Shown here one piece after another: positions 27,399 through 36,258 of a stretch of 64,000 nt of DNA. Below the pieces are notes generated by a model. The model did no database searches and was not told the DNA's origin. It worked only from the letters and a program-made list of their open reading frames with translations. The position numbers and the translations under genes were made by a program. Positions within the stretch are counted from its first letter, which is position 1. Each line of letters starts with the position of its first letter. Source of the DNA: Thalassotalea sp. PS06 (lineage in GTDB: Bacteria; Pseudomonadota; Gammaproteobacteria; Enterobacterales; Alteromonadaceae); the NCBI RefSeq assembly GCF_007197775.1, contig NZ_CP041638.1:1302001-1366000 (forward strand), written 5' to 3'.

Positions 27399-28385
27399 CT
27401 ATTCTTTTCGCATCAGCGCTAAAAAGAATATCGAACCAATGGCAGCAGTGATCACCCCGATTGGAATTTCCTGACCGTTTAATGCGGTTCTGGCAACCAC
27501 ATCTACCAGCATCAGGAAGATGCCACCGAGCAAACCACTAAAGATGATTAACTTGCCAGTGGTGATGCCGACCCATTTGCGTATTAAATGCGGGATCATC
27601 AATCCCACAAAGCCAATACCGCCACAAAAAGCGACGATGACAGCGGTGATCGCCGCAGATAAAATTAATATGCTGATCCTGACCTTATTGACCGATACCC
27701 CTAAGCTGCGGGCACTTTCATCACTGATCAGCAGGGCATCTAACTGTCTTGATAGCAGCAGTGAGATAACCAGGCCAATAATAATGACTGGTGTTATCCA
27801 GTAAATGGCTTGGTTGTCGGTGCGAGCGAGTGAACCCATCAGCCAGAAAATCACCCGATTGGCTGCAAAGGCATCGCTGATATACAGGGTAAAGCTGGTA
27901 ATGGCGCTGAGTAAAAATGACACTGCAACACCGGCGAGTAATAAGAATTCTATGCGCTGCCAATGGCGATTAAAAACAATGCCAATAACCAAAACTACCG
28001 CCAGTAATGCGCCGATAAAGGCCGCCAAAGGGATTGAAAGGGCGATAGACTCGGCGAAAAAACTCACCAAAGTAACGCCAAGACCGGCACCGGCAACAAT
28101 GCCGAAAAGGTAAGGGTCTGCCAGAGGATTGCGGGTGATGTTTTGCATCAGGGCGCCAGTCATGGCCAGACCAAAGCCAGCAAGAAAGCCGGTGACAATG
28201 CGCGGCAGTCGAATATCAAACAGTATTTGCTGGTCGAATGGCCCCTTACATTGCTCAAACAAGCAAGCATAAACGGCTTCAAAGCCAACACTCTGGGTAC
28301 CCATACCCAATGAAAAGAAAATTGAGATTACCAGCAACCCGAGAATTAGCAGGGCGTTGATCGACAAAGAGAGTCTTTTTATCAT
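27399..28385 (-). CDS. btuC: Cobalamin ABC importer, FecCD-family permease
   Basis: 328 residues, about ten transmembrane helices. The family features are present: LFDIRLPRIVTGFLAGFGLAMTGALMQNITRNPLADPYLFGI near the N-terminus and GFVGLMIPHLIRKWVG, the coupling region that contacts the ATPase. Together with the adjacent ATPase and BtuF it forms the B12 importer. The FecCD family also covers siderophore permeases, so the substrate is assigned from the riboswitch and the cob/btu neighbours. Overlaps btuD by 4 bp (ATGA). Confidence 0.88.
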   Translation of the reverse strand: MIKRLSLSINALLILGLLVISIFFSLGMGTQSVGFEAVYACLFEQCKGPFDQQILFDIRLPRIVTGFLAGFGLAMTGALMQNITRNPLADPYLFGIVAGAGLGVTLVSFFAESIALSIPLAAFIGALLAVVLVIGIVFNRHWQRIEFLLLAGVAVSFLLSAITSFTLYISDAFAANRVIFWLMGSLARTDNQAIYWITPVIIIGLVISLLLSRQLDALLISDESARSLGVSVNKVRISILILSAAITAVIVAFCGGIGFVGLMIPHLIRKWVGITTGKLIIFSGLLGGIFLMLVDVVARTALNGQEIPIGVITAAIGSIFFLALMRKE

Positions 28386-29218
28386 TGCGCTTTCCTCGCT
28401 GCATCCGGTGTATTCGCGGCAAACGTAATACGCTTACCTGGGTTTATTGGATGCGACTCAACCAGGCAGGGCAGTTTGAATACCTGTTCTAACAGATTCG
28501 ACGTTAATACTGAATCTGCATTTCCTTTGGCAACGATCTTCCCTTCATTTAGCAGTACTAGTGTATTTGCATACTGACTGGCCAACTCAAGGTTATGAAT
28601 AGAAAAAATAAGGGTTAAATCTAATTCATTGGCAAGCGCTAAAATCTGATGCTGGTAGTAAATATCCAGATGATTCGTTGGCTCATCCATGATTAATAGT
28701 TTTGGCGATTGTACGACCGAACGGGCAATTAATACTCGCTGTTGCTCACCGCCGGAAAGGGTATTAAATGAATGCCAGCGTTTGTGTTTAAGGCCGACTA
28801 ATTGCAGTGATTCAGCAATGTGCTGATCGTCATGGGAATCATCAAAAGCGCCATTTAAGGCAAGCAGGGGTTTGTTGGCGAGCAGTCCCATGCGCACGAT
28901 GTCATTTACGGTTAAGTCGAAAGGGGTACTTTGATGTTGGCTGACATAGGCCAGGCGCTGGGCAATCTGCCTGGTGGAAAGTGAGGATATTGGCTCCCCG
29001 CCAATATTGATGTCACCCGTAAAGTCTTTTTGCAAACCTGCGATACATTTGAGCAGGGAGGTTTTACCGGCGCCATTCGGGCCGATAATAGCCACACGTG
29101 CACCCTGTTCAATGCTCAGATTGATATCGGTGAGTATGTTTTGCTCAGCAACATTCCAGGTAAGGTTTTGAACCTCGAGTGCTGCTTGTAAGGGCTGGTC
29201 CGCCAAGATGTTTTCCAC
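28382..29218 (-). CDS. btuD: Cobalamin ABC importer, ATPase subunit
   Basis: 278 residues. Walker A GPNGAGKTSLLK, Q-loop AYVSQHQST, signature LSGGEQQRVLIARSV, Walker B LLIMDEPTNHLD and H-loop IFSIHNLE are all intact. It is of the FepC/BtuD type that pairs with FecCD permeases. First gene of the B12 operon, starting about 210 nt downstream of a cobalamin riboswitch. The C-terminal extension after LPCLVESHPINPG is short and Ala-rich. Confidence 0.88.
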   Translation of the reverse strand: MENILADQPLQAALEVQNLTWNVAEQNILTDINLSIEQGARVAIIGPNGAGKTSLLKCIAGLQKDFTGDINIGGEPISSLSTRQIAQRLAYVSQHQSTPFDLTVNDIVRMGLLANKPLLALNGAFDDSHDDQHIAESLQLVGLKHKRWHSFNTLSGGEQQRVLIARSVVQSPKLLIMDEPTNHLDIYYQHQILALANELDLTLIFSIHNLELASQYANTLVLLNEGKIVAKGNADSVLTSNLLEQVFKLPCLVESHPINPGKRITFAANTPDAARKAQ

Positions 29219-29427
29219 TGCTTAAATAACTGTTTATACAACTGCTTAAACATAAGCGCGGTGGAACCGATGGAAGGGCAACATTATTGCTAAATAACAG
29301 CCAGAGGCGACTTTGCCTATTGTACTCATTTTGTCTATAGACCGACGGAGCAATCACAAAAGCTATTATTGAATCAATGCAGTGCCAGACATCATCGTGT
29401 TTTCCCGCACGAGTTGCTGTATACAAA

Positions 29428-29655
29428 AAGGCAGGTATCCTGACTCATAGAGATAACCCAGTATCAACCTTCCCAACCTTATCGCTATCATCAAAAGCTT
29501 AACTTAATTGACTTAAGTGTGTGGTCAGTGGATTTTGAACCTGGCCCTATTTACAGTTGCGGGTACAGTTGTGGGATAAAGACTTGCTTTTAGCATTCGA
29601 CAAGGTCTCGCACCACATTCCCTTTTCAGCCGCCAGTTGCGGCACCATTTTGCGC
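29428..29655 (-). ncRNA. Cobalamin riboswitch upstream of the btuD-btuC-cobQ-btuR-btuF operon
   Basis: Minus-strand blocks in order: AAAAGGGAATGTGGTG (29626-29611), the B12 box AACTGTACCCGCAACTGTAA (29570-29551) and GAGTCAGGATACCTGCC (29446-29430). The long variable arm between the last two contains TAAGTCAATTAAGTTAAGC. About 210 nt of leader separate it from btuD. The fold should repress the operon when adenosylcobalamin is plentiful. End coordinates are approximate. Confidence 0.92.
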
Positions 29656-29771
29656 CGAGCATTGTAGCAGGAGTAAAACTGATTTAAAACCAAAACCTTA
29701 ATCGCCCTAGCTAAGACTGCAGTGTACAGAACGCGATAAACAGAATCGCTTGCAGATAGCAGTACGCAAAA

Positions 29772-30606
29772 CGTCATTCCGTACTCGATACGGAATCTAA
29801 GGTAAAAGAAGAGATACCGGGCGACCCCGGTATGACGTTTACTTGGCTGTTGAATCAAAGGCTGTTCAACACCAAGTCGTCATTCCGTACCCGATACCAA
29901 GTCGTCATTCCGTACTCCTATACGGAATCTAAGGCAAGTGTAGAGATACCGGGCGACCCCGGTATGACGTTTACTTGGCTGTTGAATCAAAGGCTGTTTG
30001 AAACCAAGCCGTCATTCCGTACTCCGATACCAAGTCGTCATTCCGTACTCCGATACGGAATCTAAGGCAAGTGTAGAGATACCGGGCTACCCCGGTATGA
30101 CGTTTACTTGGCTGTTGAATCAAAGGCTGTTCAACACCAAGTCGTCATTCCGTACCCGATACCAAGTCGTCATTCCGTACTCCTATACGGAATCTAAGGT
30201 AAAAGAAGAGATACCGGGCGACCCCGGTATGACGTTTACTTGGCTGTTGAATCAAAGGCTGTTTGAAACCAAGCCGTCATTCCGTACTCCGATACCAAGT
30301 CGTCATTCCGTACTCCGATACGGAATCTAAGGCAAGTGTAGAGATACCGGGCGACCCCGGCATGACGTTTAATAAGCTGCTATTTCAAAGGCTGTTTGAA
30401 ACCAAGCCGTCATTCCGTACCCGATACCAAGCCGTCATTCCGTACTCCGATACGGAATCTAAGGCAAGTGTAGAGATACCGGGCTTCCCCGGTATGACGT
30501 TGAAATGGCTGTCGTATGTAAGGCTATTCAAAACCAAACCGTCATTCCGTACTCCGATACGGAATCTAAGATTAACGGAAGAGATACCGGGCGACCCCGG
30601 TATGAC
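29772..30606. repeat. Tandem array 2: seven GTCATTCC...ATGACG units, five preceded by truncated half-copies
   Basis: Full units start at 29772, 29903, 30036, 30168, 30301, 30433 and 30540. Each holds palindrome A (ATTCCGTA-CTCCGA-TACGGAAT), a spacer CTAAGGCAAGTGTAGAG and palindrome B (ATACCGGG-CGA-CCCCGGTAT), enclosed by GTCAT and ATGAC: a 67-bp core plus a 40-bp linker, 107 bp in all. Truncated 5' halves of 25 bp start at 29878, 30010, 30143, 30275 and 30408, raising the period there to 132-133 bp. Two spacer types (GCAAGTGTAGAG and GTAAAAGAAGAG) alternate. Overlapping open frames here are artefacts of the repeat. Confidence 0.95.
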
Positions 30607-30717
30607 GTTTAAGCAGCGACCCCGGTATGACGTTTAAGAGGCGACCCCGATATGACGTTTAAATGGCGACCCGATATGACGTTTAAATGGCGACCCCGAT
30701 ATGACGTTTAAATGGCT
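30607..30717. repeat. Degenerate tail of array 2 (about 24-bp repeats of the right half)
   Basis: After the last full unit, CGACCCCGGTATGACGTTTA and its variants (CCCCGATATGACGTTTAAAT) recur about five times at roughly 22-25 bp spacing, ending 3 bp before the yfbR stop codon. They are truncated copies of the right arm of palindrome B plus ATGACG. Confidence 0.85.
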
Positions 30718-30719
30718 AG

Positions 30720-31318
30720 CTAAGTGCGCTTTTCACTGAGCTTATCAACACTGGCGGTGCAGTATTGCAAAAAGGTTTCCATAAAGTAGCCAACCTCAGG
30801 CATTTGCTGTTGAGTAACCATTAACTTGGCTCGAAGGCGCTGTTCTACATGCTCAAACTCAACGTTGTTATGGCGGATTTCATCCAGTGTTTTGATATAA
30901 GCGGCGAGGTTATCGGCGGCCTTGACGATGGCTTTGTATTCCTCATCAACATTATCCTGAACAATGATGTCGTGAAATACGTGGCGAATATCCTCCGGCA
31001 ACGATTCAAGACATTGCTGTTCGGCTAGGGCTTCAATTTTTTAAATTCCCGGGAGATTTCTTTGTTGGCATATTTGGTAGGAGAAACCACATCGCCATAT
31101 TGGGTTTCTGAGGCTTCGTGGTAGAGGGCGATTGTCGCCACTTTATCGGCATTGATATTGCCACCGAATTTTTCGTTTTTAATCACGGCCAGCAGGTGAG
31201 CAATAATCGCCACCTGATGGGAATGTTCGGCAACGTTTTCTTTTTTCACGCAATACATCAGCGCCCATCGTTTGATAAGCGGCATGCGGAACATCCAGGC
31301 TAGAAAGGTACTTTCCAT
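30720..31318 (-). pseudogene. yfbR: 5'-deoxynucleotidase YfbR, frameshifted
   Basis: Two adjacent frames together encode a YfbR protein. The first (ATG at 31318, behind GGGAGA) gives MESTFLAWMFRMPLIKRWAL through NVAEHSHQVAIIAHLL and YHEASETQYGDVVSP, the HD-domain metal motifs. It stops just after EISREFKKLKP. The second frame continues with EALAEQQCLES, LPEDIRHVF and the C-terminal half to the TAA at 30720. The break is in a run of six A at 31043-31038 (minus strand). One extra A would restore 199 residues, the length of E. coli YfbR, which dephosphorylates dNMPs. It could be a true mutation, a homopolymer sequencing error or slippage. Downstream of alaA, as in E. coli. Confidence 0.85.
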
Positions 31319-31343
31319 CAGATTCTCCCGGTTTAGGTGAAGC

Positions 31344-31393
31344 CGCTGCGTGATGCAGCGACACATCCAGGGTTTAAACCGCTAATTAAACCC
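31344..31393 (-). other. Intercistronic hairpins between alaA and yfbR
   Basis: Two stems lie in the 76-bp gap: CGCTGC-GTGAT-GCAGCG (31344-31360) and GGGTTTAA/TTAAACCC (31370-31377 with 31386-31393), the latter directly after the alaA stop. They could attenuate or process the bicistronic transcript. Confidence 0.35.
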
Positions 31394-31394
31394 T

Positions 31395-32612
31395 TTAATA
31401 CTGCGAATAATGGCTGAAGAAGTGCTTCAGTCGGTTGATAGCGTCAATCAAATCTTCGGAGTGTGGTAAAAATACCAGGCGGAAATATATACCTTCTTTG
31501 AAATTAAAGGCTTTGCCGTGCACCAACAATATCTTTTCCTGACGCAGAATATCCAACACCATCTGTTCACAATTATTGATGCCTAATCGCTCGCCATCAA
31601 CCTTCACAAACAAATACATGGCACCTTTGGCTTTATGACAACTCAAGCCGTCGATGTTATTGAGCATCGAATGAGCAATGTCTAATTGGTTCTTCAACCG
31701 TCCACCGTCATTAACCAACTCATTAATACTTTGATAACCGCCCAATGCTGTTTGTATCGCGTGTTGACAGGGAACATTGGCGCAAAGCCGCATTGAAGAG
31801 AGCATATTCAGCCCTTCCATATAACCCTGAGCTCTGAGCAATGGACCGGTTAACATCATCCAGCCGGCGCGGAATCCGGCGATACGATAATTTTTCGACA
31901 ACCCCCCCATGGTGACGACCAACACATCTTCACTTAAGCGTGCTGTAGGCACATGCTCAGCACCATCGTATAAGACCTTGTCGTAAATTTCATCGGAAAA
32001 CACAATCAGTTGATGTTGTTTGGCAACATCGATGATTTGTTGCAATACCTCTTGTGGGTAAACCGCACCGGTTGGATTATTGGGATTGATAAGGACAATA
32101 GCCTTAGTATTCTCATTAATTTTGCTCTTGATATCATCGATATCCGGATACCAGTGGTTTTCATCATCACAACGATAATGCACCGGCTTTCCTGACGATA
32201 ACGATACTGCAGCGGTCCATAACGGATAGTCCGGCGCAGGTATCAACACCTCATCACCAGTATTTAACAGTGCCTGCATCGCCATCACAATTAACTCACT
32301 AACACCATTACCAATGTAAATGTTGTCGACATTGAGGTTTTTCAGGCCGCGCTGCTGGTAGTACTGCATCACGGCGACACGAGCGGAGTATATCCCCTGG
32401 GATTCGCTGTAGCCCTGTGCTGTAGGTAGATTGTGAATCACATCCCGCAAAATATCGTCCGGTGCCAGAAAGCCAAACGGGGCAGGGTTGCCAATGTTTA
32501 GCTTAAGGATCTTATGACCCTCTTCTTCTAGGCGGCGTGCTTCGGTCGCTATCTGACCACGTATGTCGTAGCAAACATCGGAGAGCTTGGAAGATTTTTC
32601 AAAGGTTTTCAT
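31395..32612 (-). CDS. alaA: Alanine-synthesising PLP aminotransferase
   Basis: 405 residues, identical in length and collinear with E. coli AlaA (YfbQ): SSKLSDVCYDIRG, EEEGHKILKLNIGNPAPFGFLAPDDIL, IYIGNGVSELIVMAMQALLNTGDEVL, INPNNPTGAVY, and the PLP lysine in GGLSKNYRIAGFRAGWM. It transfers the amino group from glutamate to pyruvate to make alanine. The neighbour yfbR is downstream as in E. coli. Divergent from the LRAT-fold gene. Confidence 0.94.
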   Translation of the reverse strand: MKTFEKSSKLSDVCYDIRGQIATEARRLEEEGHKILKLNIGNPAPFGFLAPDDILRDVIHNLPTAQGYSESQGIYSARVAVMQYYQQRGLKNLNVDNIYIGNGVSELIVMAMQALLNTGDEVLIPAPDYPLWTAAVSLSSGKPVHYRCDDENHWYPDIDDIKSKINENTKAIVLINPNNPTGAVYPQEVLQQIIDVAKQHQLIVFSDEIYDKVLYDGAEHVPTARLSEDVLVVTMGGLSKNYRIAGFRAGWMMLTGPLLRAQGYMEGLNMLSSMRLCANVPCQHAIQTALGGYQSINELVNDGGRLKNQLDIAHSMLNNIDGLSCHKAKGAMYLFVKVDGERLGINNCEQMVLDILRQEKILLVHGKAFNFKEGIYFRLVFLPHSEDLIDAINRLKHFFSHYSQY

Positions 32613-32764
32613 CGCGGGTGTTTAACTTCTGGTTGTCTGAATATTTGCACTAATAGACTGATAACCATACGCATTGCAACACTTTCTGACAATTTATTTC
32701 AGCATAATTTTTTGAATTGTTTATAACTATTAATTAAAAGGATTCAAAAAAATTAGAGGGCGTT

Positions 32765-33370
32765 ATGGTTTTACCTTTGGTATGGGTCGGTGCGGCAATC
32801 GCCTCTGCGGTTGCAGTGGGCGAATTGTCTGAGCGCAATCGTCAGGCGGAATTAAGACGACCAACACCACAAGGCCATACTCGAAAAGGCCTGGGTAAAT
32901 ACGCCAGTGGTATTGGTAAATACCCGAAACAAAAACTGGCCAAAGAAAAAGGCAAAGAAACCCTGGCTAAGATCAAACCCGGGGCATTATTGTGTTGTGG
33001 TTTAGGGGGAGTGCTGGAGCACACCGGTATTCTTATCGACCGTTTCACCATAGTCGAACTGCATGGCAGTGGGCTGGTAAAAGCCATATCTCCAGAGCGT
33101 TTTTTGGCGGAGCGCTCGGGCAGTGAGATCTATGTCGCTTGCGATTCAAAGGGTGAGGCGCTCGCCAGTGAAGAAACGGCGGAACGCGCGGCTAAATTAG
33201 TATACAGCTATCAGCAGTACGACCTGATCAAAAACAACTGTCACCGATTTGCCTGGACTTGTATTAATGGCGAGGAAATGGAGTTAACGACCTTTTACCT
33301 GCTTAACAATTTCCTGTCACGAAAAAGCAATCGAATCATCTACTGGGATCGCTGGGACGGTTGGAAATAG
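32765..33370 (+). CDS. LRAT-domain (NlpC/P60-like) protein
   Basis: 201 residues. An N-terminal hydrophobic segment (LPLVWVGAAIASAVAVGEL) is followed by a basic linker (residues 30-65) and an LRAT fold. The catalytic His is in GGVLEHTGILIDRFTIVELHG and the Cys in YDLIKNNCHRFAWTCING. LRAT-type circular permutants of NlpC/P60 act as acyltransferases, lipases or peptidases, and the bacterial members are mostly uncharacterised. It may form an operon with the next gene (70-bp gap). Confidence 0.8.
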   Translation: MVLPLVWVGAAIASAVAVGELSERNRQAELRRPTPQGHTRKGLGKYASGIGKYPKQKLAKEKGKETLAKIKPGALLCCGLGGVLEHTGILIDRFTIVELHGSGLVKAISPERFLAERSGSEIYVACDSKGEALASEETAERAAKLVYSYQQYDLIKNNCHRFAWTCINGEEMELTTFYLLNNFLSRKSNRIIYWDRWDGWK

Positions 33371-33440
33371 ACAGTTGCTCTAACATTATCAGATATGGTA
33401 AATCTATTGGTCGTTAGTATTAAAATAACAAGGATTCAGA

Positions 33441-34748
33441 TTGGCGTTTTTGTTCCGCTTATTTAAGTATTTGTTCATCCTCAGCACCATTGCCGCTGTG
33501 GCACTGCTATTTGTGGTAGTGGAAACTCAACCTGAGCTCCAGAAACCCGAGCGTTTGTCCAGTGCCAGAGCATCCGATGCCCGCTCTATCTTGCAGCGCA
33601 CCGCCAGACAAATTAAACAGGGTGGAAAGTCTAAATACGTTTTTAGCAAAAGTGAGCTGCAAAGCTTAAGTATGTTGGCTAATAACCTTAGCCCGAAAAT
33701 TACCACCAATGTAAATCTATCCGACTCCAAAGCTCTGTTCCAAGGTTACGTTAAGCCCTTTAACACCGACATTTATCTAAACTTCTCCATGGCCTTACCT
33801 GATTCTACTGAAGGCTTGGTGTTTGGTGACGCACAAATTGGTGGTCTGACCGTAAGTGGCCAATGGTTGTTTGAGACAACTCTAAGCCTGTTGAGCAGTC
33901 GCTTAAAACCAGAACACTATGAAGTGATAGAAATGGTAAAAGCGGTGGAGGTAAGCGAAAAACAACTGCAAATTGATTTGGATCAGGGAGAGAATTCTCT
34001 TGCAGATACGGGTCGGTTGGCAAGCTTATTATCGCTTCGAAACTCTTTGCTACCGGGGGTAAACCTTGAAAATGTTCAGGCGTACTACACCAACCTACTC
34101 GCGTTTGCACAACTGCCAAAGCGAGACAATAGTCTGTTGTATTTTCTCAAGCACCAATTTGTAGAGGCAAATAAGAACTCGCAGTTGTCGGGCCGACGGA
34201 CCGTTGATGAAAATCGCGATGCGATGATGGCATTATCCTTATATTTTGGCTCGAATAAGTTTGCGCTGTTTACCGGAGAAATGCAGCCGATGACAAGGGA
34301 GCAACAGGTTCTGCGTAATACCCATAAGCGCACCACAACTTTGTTAAATCGCAATGATCTGCAAAAGCACTTTGTTTATTCCATGGCACTGCAATTGTTA
34401 AGCGATGCCAATGCGGGTTTCGCGCTTGGGGAGTTTAAAGAATTATTAGATTCGAATCCGGGAGGCAGTGGTTTTAGCTTCGTTGATTTATACGCAGATA
34501 GGGCGGGAACGCGTCTGGCACAATATGCCACTGAGAATGAAACCAGCGCCAAAGCAATTCAACAAACCTTTCTGCAAATGCAAACGGAACAGCAATTAAT
34601 ACCGTTTCCAAAAGATTTGCCAGAGGGCATTGATGCCAATCAGTTTACCGCTGATTACACCAATACCCAGTCTGAAAATTATCAGCAAATGCTGACTTTG
34701 ATAGACGAGCAGCTATCAAGTCTACCGTTTTATGCGCCGATGAAGTAA
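33441..34748 (+). CDS. Conserved hypothetical, single N-terminal membrane anchor
   Basis: 435 residues with a TTG start at 33441, supported by AAGGA six bases upstream. One transmembrane helix (YLFILSTIAAVALLFVVVE) is followed by a large soluble domain that should face the periplasm. The first half has alternating beta-rich segments (SPKITTNVNLSDSKALFQGYVKP, LNFSMALPDSTEGLVFGDAQIGGLTVSGQWLF), while the second half is helical (NFALAQ-like LLAFAQLPKRDNS, MALSLYFGSNKFALF, HFVYSMALQLLSDANAGFALG, with GSGFSFVDLYADRAGTRLA). I do not recognise a functional family. It may be co-transcribed with the LRAT-fold gene. Confidence 0.75.
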   Translation: MAFLFRLFKYLFILSTIAAVALLFVVVETQPELQKPERLSSARASDARSILQRTARQIKQGGKSKYVFSKSELQSLSMLANNLSPKITTNVNLSDSKALFQGYVKPFNTDIYLNFSMALPDSTEGLVFGDAQIGGLTVSGQWLFETTLSLLSSRLKPEHYEVIEMVKAVEVSEKQLQIDLDQGENSLADTGRLASLLSLRNSLLPGVNLENVQAYYTNLLAFAQLPKRDNSLLYFLKHQFVEANKNSQLSGRRTVDENRDAMMALSLYFGSNKFALFTGEMQPMTREQQVLRNTHKRTTTLLNRNDLQKHFVYSMALQLLSDANAGFALGEFKELLDSNPGGSGFSFVDLYADRAGTRLAQYATENETSAKAIQQTFLQMQTEQQLIPFPKDLPEGIDANQFTADYTNTQSENYQQMLTLIDEQLSSLPFYAPMK

Positions 34749-34841
34749 CTCCGCAGAAATATCGAAATAGCTGGCAAGCTGTATTGAGGTTTACAAATAT
34801 TTGCACAAGTTATTGCTAAAACTCTCAATCAATTTTTTAAG

Positions 34842-36074
34842 CTAAGCTACCAGCTTTTCAACCACACCGCGACAATCTGCTTTTTCCATAAATTTAGGCA
34901 CCGGATAATCCAGCTGCGCTTCTTTTAGCGCCGCATCGACTATCTGGTCGATATCCTGGTTTTGCACTTCCGATAACTGATTCGGAATTGCCATTTCCTG
35001 ATTCATCGATTCAATTAACTCGATAACTCCTTGTGCTTTCTCGGTCGCTGTTTTTGAGGGGGATGCTAAAGCGCAGTGATCAGATATTTCAGCTAATTTG
35101 CGCACTACAGACTTTCCGTACCAACGTAATACTTTGGGCAGGATCACCGAGTTGGCAAGACCGTGCGGGGTATTGTATATCGCCCCTAACTGATGGGCGA
35201 TGGCATGAACATAACCAACGCTTGCGCGGGTAAAAGCTTCACCTGCATAGAAAGAGCCTTGCAACATGGCAAGACGTGCCTGGGTGTCACTTCCGTTCGC
35301 ATAAGCCTTAGGCAGGTTTACAAAGATGAGCTTACAGGCCACTAACGAGCGCTTTTTGGTAAATGGTGTCGCATTATTGCCAATATAAGATTCAATGGCG
35401 TGGGTAAGGGCGTCCATCCCGGTTGTTGCGGTGATATGTCCAGGTAATCCGGTGGTAAGCTCCGGTACTAATATCGCAGCTTTCGGTGCTAACACTAAAT
35501 CAGTTACCGCATATTTTTGCTGAACCTCTGGGTCAGAGATTACCGCAACAATAGTTGTTTCCGAGCCGGTTCCCGCTGTGGTAGGAATCGCATAGAAAGG
35601 CGGAAGTTTTTTCAGGATTTTGAACAGACCTTTAAGCTGTTTAACGGACTTTTTCGGTTTCACCGCTCTGGCACCAATCAGCTTAGCGCAATCCATTACC
35701 GAACCGCCGCCAATAGCAACAATCGCCTGACATTGGTTATCAAGGTATTGCTGCAAGCCGTGTTCAACATTAGCAATGGTAGGATTCGGCTGCACCTGGC
35801 TAAACAGGGAATAGCTTATCTGTTCATTTTCCAGAGCGGCAATAACGGGATTGATGACCCCGAGGTTTACCAAGGTTTCATCGGTAACCAGTAATAATTT
35901 AGTCTCGCCTTTGTCTTTAATGGTTTTGGCCCAGTCTTGCAGGCCTTCACTGCCTTGATAAAGCTTAGGCTTTGGAAAAGGGAAGACGAGAACGAAGAGC
36001 TTTAAACCGAATTGGTATAAACGGGAGAATAATTTAATGAACAAACTGACACTGCCTTTATTGTGTGCAAGCAC
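34842..36074 (-). CDS. Iron-containing alcohol dehydrogenase
   Basis: 410 residues, with a GTG start at 36074 (no ATG is available near the N-terminus). The N-terminus has a hydrophobic stretch (LYQFGLKLFVLVFPFP) unusual for the family, which may tether it to the membrane. NAD(P) binding: IGGGSVMDCAK. Metal site: the Asp/His set in TTGMDALTHAIESY and in YVHAIAHQLGAIYNTPHGLAN. PTTAGTGSE is also conserved. It oxidises or reduces an alcohol/aldehyde pair that cannot be named from sequence. Convergent with the unknown 435-residue gene. Confidence 0.85.
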   Translation of the reverse strand: MLAHNKGSVSLFIKLFSRLYQFGLKLFVLVFPFPKPKLYQGSEGLQDWAKTIKDKGETKLLLVTDETLVNLGVINPVIAALENEQISYSLFSQVQPNPTIANVEHGLQQYLDNQCQAIVAIGGGSVMDCAKLIGARAVKPKKSVKQLKGLFKILKKLPPFYAIPTTAGTGSETTIVAVISDPEVQQKYAVTDLVLAPKAAILVPELTTGLPGHITATTGMDALTHAIESYIGNNATPFTKKRSLVACKLIFVNLPKAYANGSDTQARLAMLQGSFYAGEAFTRASVGYVHAIAHQLGAIYNTPHGLANSVILPKVLRWYGKSVVRKLAEISDHCALASPSKTATEKAQGVIELIESMNQEMAIPNQLSEVQNQDIDQIVDAALKEAQLDYPVPKFMEKADCRGVVEKLVA

Positions 36075-36258
36075 TTATAACTTGAGGGGCGAGAAGAGCA
36101 AGCCTGCACGATTTTCTAATGTTGGGATTTCGCCATATTTTCGAGGAAATTGGAAGCGCTTTCTACCCAAAACATTTAGCCTTGTTCGCTTTTTGTTCAG
36201 GTTGTTCGCATAATGAATAAATCAAATTTGTAACTTTATTAATAAGTTGGGAGGGGAC

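Noticed and set aside
29832..30637. Overlapping plus-strand frames of 77-124 codons with repeated VIPYSDTESKASVEIPG-like sequence
   Set aside because: They are translations of tandem array 2 through its palindromes, with no ribosome-binding sites and several frames of the same repeat.
31025..31050. Programmed -1 frameshift in yfbR
   Set aside because: In the zero frame the codons are TTT AAA AAA TTG, so only one of the two tRNAs could re-pair after slipping; it is not a standard X XXY YYZ site. Slippage on the A run during transcription remains possible.
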